From NCBI GenBank assembly GCA_025352845.1, contig JANXSC010000191.1:1-11046 (forward strand): 11,046 bases of DNA. The letters are read 5' to 3'. Below the pieces are notes generated by a model. The model was given only the letters and a program-made list of their open reading frames with translations. It searched no databases and was not told where the DNA came from. This stretch comes from Opitutaceae bacterium (GTDB lineage Bacteria; Verrucomicrobiota; Verrucomicrobiia; Opitutales; Opitutaceae). The translations under genes were made by a program, and so were the position numbers. This document shows, piece by piece, positions 6,341-11,046 of this stretch (positions are counted from its first letter, which is position 1; each line of letters starts with the position of its first letter).

Positions 6341-6702
6341 ACGCACCGACGCTACTCCTCGTCGCGCTCGGCGGTGCGCTGGGTTCGGTGGCGCGCGCGC
6401 TGGCGAGCCTGCTGATTCCCGCCGGCCGGCTGCCGTGGGCGACGATCATCGTCAACGGCGTCGGCTCACTGCTCATCGGCTGGTTGATTGCGCATTTTTC
6501 CGCGGGGGATGAATCGAGCGTGCGCGCGCAAAGTTTCTGGATCGTCGGCGTGTGCGGCGGGTTCACGACGTTCTCCTCGTTTAGCTGGCAGACGATCGCG
6601 CTGATGCAGAAAGGCGAATGGGGCGCCGCGTCGGTCAATGTCGTGCTCTCGGTCGGCCTCTGTCTCGCGGCGACCTGGCTCGGCTGGAGACTCGGCCAGT
6701 GA
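6337..6702 (+). CDS. crcB: Fluoride ion channel CrcB/FluC
   Basis: This small membrane protein exports fluoride through a dimeric channel. GTG 6337 gives 121 residues; the start overlaps the TGA of the nuclease gene (GTGA), implying translational coupling. Family motifs are GGALGSVAR (12-20), the polar-track region WATIIVNGVGSLLIGWL with Asn40, and CGGFTTFSSFSWQTIALMQ (73-91), which carries the phenylalanine box and the Thr-rich turn near the central sodium site. Four hydrophobic segments fit the four-helix topology (about 5-25, 34-54, 66-90, 97-118). Length is normal. No fluoride riboswitch is visible nearby, which fits its internal position in an operon. Confidence 0.93.
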   Translation: MNAPTLLLVALGGALGSVARALASLLIPAGRLPWATIIVNGVGSLLIGWLIAHFSAGDESSVRAQSFWIVGVCGGFTTFSSFSWQTIALMQKGEWGAASVNVVLSVGLCLAATWLGWRLGQ

Positions 6703-6784
6703 AACGCCGCAGGCGGCGGGCGCGGATGGCGGGCGAAGCCCACGTTTGCATTGCCCAAGGTTTTCGTCCGGCTAAACCTGTGCC

Positions 6785-9700
6785 ATGAGCAACACCACCG
6801 TCGGATCGCAGAGTGCCGCGATGACCGATGCGTTTGAATTGGTCCTGAACGGCGCGCGCGTGCGGATCGAAAACACGCCGGCCACGACCACGCTCCTCGA
6901 CTGGCTGCGGCGCTCGGGCCGCACCGGCTCGAAGTGCGGCTGCGCCGAGGGCGACTGCGGTGCCTGCACCGTCGCGCTGCTGGATCGCGATGCCGCGGGC
7001 CAGCCGGCGTATCGCGCGATCAACAGCTGCATCGCGCTCCTGCCCGCCTTTGCCGGGCGCGAGATCGTGACAGTCGAGGGACTCGCGAACGGCGCTGCGC
7101 TGCACCCGGTGCAGCACGCGATGGTGGAGCACTCCGGCTCGCAATGCGGCTACTGCACGCCGGGTTTCGTGGTCTCGCTGTTCGAAGCCTACTACCGCCC
7201 CGAGGTGCAGCGTCCCTGCCAGATCAACGATCAGCTTTGCGGCAACCTCTGCCGCTGCACCGGCTACCGCCCGATCCGCGATGCGGCAGTGGCAGCGCTC
7301 GCGACGCGGCCGCCCGCGGCCGGCGATGCGTTTGCCGCGCGGCTCACGCAGCCGCTCGCGGGACTGGAAAACATCAACTACGCTGCGGCGGGCGAACGTT
7401 TCTTCCGGCCGACGACGCTCGCCGAACTCTTCGCGCTCAAGCACCGTCACGCCGACGCCGTGCTCATCGCCGGCGCCACCGAGATCGGCGTCGAGCTGAA
7501 CAAGAAGGGCAAAAAATTTCCCGCGCTCATCGCCACCGAGGGTGTGCCCGAACTTACTCGCATCACCTCGACGGCTGCCGAGTGGCGGATCGGAGCCGCG
7601 GCGACGCTGACAGCCATCGAGGAGAAACTCGCGCCAGAGTTTCCCTCGCTCGCGAAGATGCTCGCGGTGTTTGCGGCGCGGCAGATTCGCAACCGCGCGA
7701 CGCTCGGCGGCAACCTCGCCACCGCCTCGCCGATCGGCGACAGCGCGCCGGTGCTGCTGACGCTCGACGCGAGCGTCGTGCTCGCCTCGACCCTCGGCGA
7801 ACGCACGCTGCCGCTGCACGAATTCTTCACCGGCTACCGGCAGACGCAGCTACGGCCCGACGAAATCATCCGCGAGATCGTGCTGCCCCGCGCCTGGGCA
7901 GCGGCGGGCCTCACACGCCGGGCGGATTTCCAAAAAATTTCCCATCGCCGTGAACTCGACATCAGCATCGTCGCCGCCGCGTTCTGCCTCGATCTCGATG
8001 GCGCCGGCGTGGTGCGACGCGCGCGCATCGCCTATGGCGGTGTGGCTGCGCTGTCGCTCCGGGCGCGGCGGGCGGAGGCAGCGCTGGAGGGACGCACGCT
8101 CGCGGTCGCTGCGGCGGACGTGGTGCAGATTCTCCGCGAGGAATTCAAACCCATCGACGACGTGCGCGGCAGCGCGGACTACCGGCGCGGTGTGCTCGTG
8201 AGCCTCTGGGAAAAATTCGTGTCGGGCGAGACGAACCTCGCCGTCGATGCGCCGCCCGATTTTGCGGGTCGTGCGCCGTGGCCGGTGGCGGAAGCGTCGC
8301 GGGCGCTGCACCACGAGAGCGCCGTCGGACACGTGACGGGCCGCGCGCACTACGTGGACGACACCGCGCAGCAGCGCCCGATGCTCGAGGTGTGGCCCGT
8401 GCTCGCGCCGCACGCGCACGCGAAAATTCTCCGCCGCGATGCGTCGCTCGCGCGCCGGCAGCCCGGCATCGCCGCCGTGCTGATGGCCGAAGATGTGCCC
8501 GGCCACAACAACGTCGGCGTGTCGCGTCACGACGAGACGCTCCTTGCCGCCGAGACGGTCGAATATCACGGGCACCTCGTCGCACTCGTCGTGGGCGAAT
8601 CGATCGCGGCTTGCCGCGCTGCCGCCGCGCTCGTGCAGGTGGACTACGCGCCGCTGCCGCCGATCCTCACGATCGCGGAGGCAGTGGCGCGCGACAGTTT
8701 CCACAACCCGCTCCGCACGATCCAGCGCGGCGATCCGGTGGCGGCGCTCGCTGCCGCACCACACCGGATCGCGGGGGAATTATCATGTGGCGGGCAGGAG
8801 CATTTTTATCTCGAAACGCAGGCGGCGTGGGCGGAGTGCGGCGACGATGGCGACATCTTCATCAGCTCCTCGACGCAGCATCCCTCGGAGATTCAGACCA
8901 TCGTGGCCGAGGTGCTCCACCTCCCGCGGCACAAGGTGGTCGTGCAGTCGCCGCGGATGGGCGGCGGTTTCGGCGGCAAGGAGACGCAGGGCAACACGCC
9001 CGCGGCGCTCGTCGCGCTCGCGGCGCGCACGACCGGCCGGCCCGTGCGCCTGCAATGGGACCGCGATCTCGACATGACGCTCACGGGCAAGCGGCATCCC
9101 TTTCACTCGCGGTTCGAGGTTGGCTTCGACGCCGAAGGCCGCATCCACGGTGCGACCATCGATCTTATTTCCGACGGCGGTTGGTCGCTCGATCTTTCGC
9201 AGCCGGTGTTGGAGCGCGCGATGTTTCACGTCGATAACGCCTACTACCTGCCCGCGCTGCGGGTGACCGGGCGCGCGGCGAAGACGAACGTGGCATCGAA
9301 CACCGCTTTCCGTGGTTTCGGTGGCCCGCAGGGCATGCTCGTGATCGAGGAGATCATCGACCGCGTGGCGCGCACGCTCGGGCTGCCGCCGGAGATGGTG
9401 CGCGAGCGCAACCTCTATCACGGCACTGGCGAAACGAATCGCACCCACTACGGCGAGGACATCGGCGACAACCGGATCGGAGAGCTGTGGCGCGCCACGC
9501 AGAAGCAATCGGATTTTGCCGCCCGTCGCACCGCGATCGCGGAGTGGAACCGCGGACACGCGCGCGTGAAGCGCGGCCTCGCGATCACGCCGGTGAAGTT
9601 TGGAATTTCGTTCACGCTCACGCACTACAACCAGGGCGGCGCGCTCGTGCATGTTTACCAGGACGGCACCGTGCAGGTGAACCACGGCGGCACGGAAATG

Positions 9701-10633
9701 GGGCAGGGGCTGCACACAAAAATCCTTGGCGTGGCGATGCGTGAGCTCGGCCTGCCGGCCGCGGCAATTCGGATGATGCGCACGAGCACGGACAAGGTGC
9801 CCAACACCTCCGCGACCGCCGCCTCCGCCGGCGCCGACCTCAACGGCGCGGCGGTGCGCGCCGCGTGCGTGACCCTGCGCGAGCGCATGTCGGCGGTCGC
9901 AGCGAAGCTGTTGGCGAATGTAGCCGGCCTTGGTGAGGCCGGACCGGGGTCGGCGACCCCGGCTACAAGCGGGGAGATTTGTTTTGAGAACGGGGAGGTG
10001 TTCGTCCGGTCGCGGCCACAGGCGTGCGTGCCTTTCGCGAAAATTGCGGCGCAGTGCTTTGTCGAACGCGTGAGCCTCTCCGCCACGGGCTACTATGCGA
10101 CGCCCGGCATCCACTGGGACTGGAGCAAGGCGCAGGGCCGGCCGTTTGCCTACTACGCGGGCGGCGTCGCGGTGAGCGAGGTCGAGGTCGATGGCTACAC
10201 CGGCATGAGCCGCGTCGTGCGCGTGGACATCGTGCATGACGTGGGCGACTCGCTCAATCCCGGCATCGATCGTGGGCAAATCGAGGGCGGGTTTGTGCAG
10301 GGCATGGGCTGGCTCACGAGCGAGGAATTGAAGTGGGACGCCCAGGGCCGGCTGCTCACGCACAGCGCGAGCACCTACCAAATCCCCGCGATCAGCGATG
10401 CGCCGATGGAGTTCAACGTCACGCTCCTCCCTCACGCCGCCAACGCCCACGCCATCCACGGCAGCAAGGCCGTGGGCGAACCCCCGCTGATGCTCGCGAT
10501 CTCCGTGCGCGAGGCGTTGCGCGACGCCGTGGCGAATTTCGGACCGCCGGGGGGTGTAGTGCCCCTGGCCTCACCCGCGACCGGCGAGGCCGTGTGGCGG
10601 GCGATTCAGGGACGCGGAAACGAGAACGCCTAA
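6785..10633 (+). CDS. Xanthine dehydrogenase, single-chain form (2Fe-2S, FAD and Mo-cofactor domains fused)
   Basis: The enzyme oxidises hypoxanthine and xanthine to urate, passing electrons from molybdopterin through two 2Fe-2S clusters to FAD. From ATG 6785 it has 1282 residues; ATG 6821 (MTDAFELVLN) is an alternative start. The plant-type cluster uses Cys53, Cys58, Cys61 and Cys82 (CGCAEGDCGAC, SCIALL); the second uses Cys121, Cys124, Cys156 and Cys158 (CGYCTPG, CGNLCRCTGYRP). The FAD domain spans about 205-385 (TLGGNLATASPIGD). The Mo part runs from about 515 to the end, with GGQEHFYLET (Glu672), GGGFGGKE, FRGFGGPQG (Arg843) and GSKAVGEPPL (catalytic Glu1232). Glu672, Arg843 and Glu1232 match the purine-binding residues of true xanthine dehydrogenases. 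Most bacteria split this into two subunits. Residues about 1045-1061 are encoded by palindromic repeat element 4. No xdhC maturation gene is in view. Its stop overlaps the next gene's stop by 3 bp. Confidence 0.93.
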   Translation: MSNTTVGSQSAAMTDAFELVLNGARVRIENTPATTTLLDWLRRSGRTGSKCGCAEGDCGACTVALLDRDAAGQPAYRAINSCIALLPAFAGREIVTVEGLANGAALHPVQHAMVEHSGSQCGYCTPGFVVSLFEAYYRPEVQRPCQINDQLCGNLCRCTGYRPIRDAAVAALATRPPAAGDAFAARLTQPLAGLENINYAAAGERFFRPTTLAELFALKHRHADAVLIAGATEIGVELNKKGKKFPALIATEGVPELTRITSTAAEWRIGAAATLTAIEEKLAPEFPSLAKMLAVFAARQIRNRATLGGNLATASPIGDSAPVLLTLDASVVLASTLGERTLPLHEFFTGYRQTQLRPDEIIREIVLPRAWAAAGLTRRADFQKISHRRELDISIVAAAFCLDLDGAGVVRRARIAYGGVAALSLRARRAEAALEGRTLAVAAADVVQILREEFKPIDDVRGSADYRRGVLVSLWEKFVSGETNLAVDAPPDFAGRAPWPVAEASRALHHESAVGHVTGRAHYVDDTAQQRPMLEVWPVLAPHAHAKILRRDASLARRQPGIAAVLMAEDVPGHNNVGVSRHDETLLAAETVEYHGHLVALVVGESIAACRAAAALVQVDYAPLPPILTIAEAVARDSFHNPLRTIQRGDPVAALAAAPHRIAGELSCGGQEHFYLETQAAWAECGDDGDIFISSSTQHPSEIQTIVAEVLHLPRHKVVVQSPRMGGGFGGKETQGNTPAALVALAARTTGRPVRLQWDRDLDMTLTGKRHPFHSRFEVGFDAEGRIHGATIDLISDGGWSLDLSQPVLERAMFHVDNAYYLPALRVTGRAAKTNVASNTAFRGFGGPQGMLVIEEIIDRVARTLGLPPEMVRERNLYHGTGETNRTHYGEDIGDNRIGELWRATQKQSDFAARRTAIAEWNRGHARVKRGLAITPVKFGISFTLTHYNQGGALVHVYQDGTVQVNHGGTEMGQGLHTKILGVAMRELGLPAAAIRMMRTSTDKVPNTSATAASAGADLNGAAVRAACVTLRERMSAVAAKLLANVAGLGEAGPGSATPATSGEICFENGEVFVRSRPQACVPFAKIAAQCFVERVSLSATGYYATPGIHWDWSKAQGRPFAYYAGGVAVSEVEVDGYTGMSRVVRVDIVHDVGDSLNPGIDRGQIEGGFVQGMGWLTSEELKWDAQGRLLTHSASTYQIPAISDAPMEFNVTLLPHAANAHAIHGSKAVGEPPLMLAISVREALRDAVANFGPPGGVVPLASPATGEAVWRAIQGRGNENA
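9920..9966. repeat. Paired palindromic repeat (REP/BIME-like), element 4, inside the xanthine dehydrogenase gene
   Basis: The element starts GTAG (9920-9923) and ends CTAC (9963-9966). Left hairpin is CCGGCCT-TGGTG-AGGCCGG (9924-9942) and right hairpin is CCGGGGTC-GGC-GACCCCGG (9944-9962). The outer TGTAGCCGG and CCGGCTACA are exact inverted copies. The reading frame stays open through it, giving residues near 1045-1061 (Gly, Ala, Pro and Thr rich). Confidence 0.8.
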
Positions 10634-10914
10634 TCGCCGCGATGGGTGTCGCCCAGTGCCCGCTTCGCCGCGATGGCGCGCAGCTCTTTCACCGCGAGCA
10701 GATCTTTTTCGCGCCCGACGGCTTCCTTGGCGGTGATGAGGTCTTCGAGCGAGATGATGGGGCAGTTTAGGCCAAAAAGCGAAATTTCGACGGCCTGTTT
10801 GCGGAGACGTTCGTAGTCACCGACACCAAGGACGTTGGAGAGCACGTCGACGATCCCGGAGTCCGTTTTAAGGTAGAGGTTGGCGAGTGGCGTGCCGGGC
10901 GGAGGAACCCCTAG
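10630..10914 (-). pseudogene. Nucleotidyltransferase-like protein, 5' end removed by an IS
   Basis: The visible product is about 93 residues on the minus strand and ends at TAG 10630-10632. It reads PPGTPLANLYLKTDSGIVDV, then LSNVLGVGDYERL, VEISLFGLNCPIISLEDLIT and AKEAVGREKDLLAVKELRAI. This is the C-terminal half of a small nucleotidyltransferase-fold protein: D-x-GIVDVL carries the third acidic strand of the fold, and the I-SLEDLI-x-x-K-x-x-x-R-x-KDL tail is typical. The N-terminal half, with the GSR-type motif and first two acidic residues, is missing because an IS-like end begins near 10912-10915. Translation could only restart at a GTG at 10845, giving a 71-residue fragment without the catalytic part. 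It is probably a broken gene. The exact family and any toxin-antitoxin role cannot be stated. Confidence 0.75.
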
Positions 10915-11046
10915 CAGCCTGTCGGACTTAGCCGCATACCTGGCCTAATTATTGCTATGCAATGGTATGCCGAAATTTGTGAATATCGACCGCGACACCC
11001 CGCTGCTGCTGCCGCCGGATTTGAGAGACTGGGTGCCGGCGGACCC
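10915..11046 (+). mobile_element. Left end of an IS1182-like insertion sequence (continues beyond the window)
   Basis: CAGCCTGTCGGACTTAGCC near 10915 looks like an IS terminal repeat, and the transposase gene starts 50 bp inside it on the same strand. CTAG at 10911-10914 could be the target duplication, but the other end is outside the window. The neighbouring nucleotidyltransferase frame loses sense at this point, consistent with insertion. Confidence 0.65.
10967..11046 (+). CDS. IS1182-family transposase, N-terminal fragment (3' end outside window)
   Basis: Only 26 codons are visible from ATG 10967: MPKFVNIDRDTPLLLPPDLR followed by DWVPAD. The LLLPPDLR-x-W-x-P motif is the usual N-terminus of IS1182-type DDE transposases. 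The catalytic domain lies beyond the right edge, so intactness cannot be judged. A short palindrome ATTGC-TAT-GCAAT sits just upstream (10951-10963). Confidence 0.75.
   Translation, partial: MPKFVNIDRDTPLLLPPDLRDWVPAD

Noticed and set aside
6703..6784. Promoter or fluoride riboswitch between crcB and the xanthine dehydrogenase gene
   Set aside because: Only a short 5-bp hairpin (6705-6718) and a weak TTGCCC/TAAACC pair are visible; no riboswitch core.
9901..9970. Frameshift or assembly error at the palindromic repeat in the xanthine dehydrogenase gene
   Set aside because: The frame is continuous and conserved family sequence resumes on both sides.
8783..10459. 558-residue open frame antisense to the xanthine dehydrogenase gene
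   Set aside because: It mirrors a strongly conserved coding sequence, is Arg/His/Ala-rich as expected for GC-rich antisense frames, and shows no family motif.
1..11046. CRISPR array or tandem repeats
   Set aside because: No direct repeats with regular spacers were seen; the repeats present are paired inverted palindromes.

Overview
The window is GC-rich and bacterial, and most likely comes from a Verrucomicrobiota genome of the Opitutaceae type. This rests on the mix of a DUF3500 protein, a very small arm-domain-like protein, the IS1182-like transposase start and many two-hairpin palindromic repeats. It is an inference from gene content, not a proven placement.

Layout: (1) 2-874 (+) is the 3' end of a gene whose product resembles an ATP-grasp fold and which runs off the left edge. 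(2) 875-2650 holds two minus-strand genes: a secreted DUF3500 protein (1622-2650) and an 85-residue protein resembling an integrase arm domain (1007-1264). The 357 bp between them contain a paired palindromic repeat, a GC-rich foldable segment and a strong minus-strand intrinsic terminator 54 bp before the small gene. (3) 2831-3268 (+) is an A-type iron-sulfur carrier. (4) 3470-6702 (+) is a probable operon: translation initiation factor IF-3, a zinc N-acetylmuramoyl-L-alanine amidase, an S1/P1-type zinc nuclease and a CrcB/FluC fluoride channel, with gaps of 13 and 11 bp and then a GTGA start/stop overlap. (5) 6785-10633 (+) is a single-polypeptide xanthine dehydrogenase (2Fe-2S, FAD and molybdopterin parts in one 1282-residue chain). 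(6) 10630-10914 (-) is a nucleotidyltransferase-like gene that has lost its 5' part to an IS1182-like element; the element's left end and first 26 transposase codons close the window.

The most notable structure is a set of four two-hairpin elements at 930-1006, 1565-1616, 3323-3381 and 9920-9966. Each starts with GTAG or GGAG, carries one hairpin, then a spacer, then an inverted second hairpin ending in CTAC or CTCC. The hairpin sequences differ between elements, yet in three of them the two arms of an element differ by compensatory base-pair changes. This matches the layout of REP/BIME elements mobilised by RAYT transposases (GTAG/GGAG head plus palindrome). One copy lies in frame inside the xanthine dehydrogenase coding sequence.

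Functionally the window mixes housekeeping genes (IF-3, Fe-S assembly, wall hydrolase, fluoride export), purine or other heterocycle oxidation (xanthine dehydrogenase) and exported hydrolases, sprinkled with repeats and one IS. No CRISPR array, tRNA, rRNA or phage module was seen.
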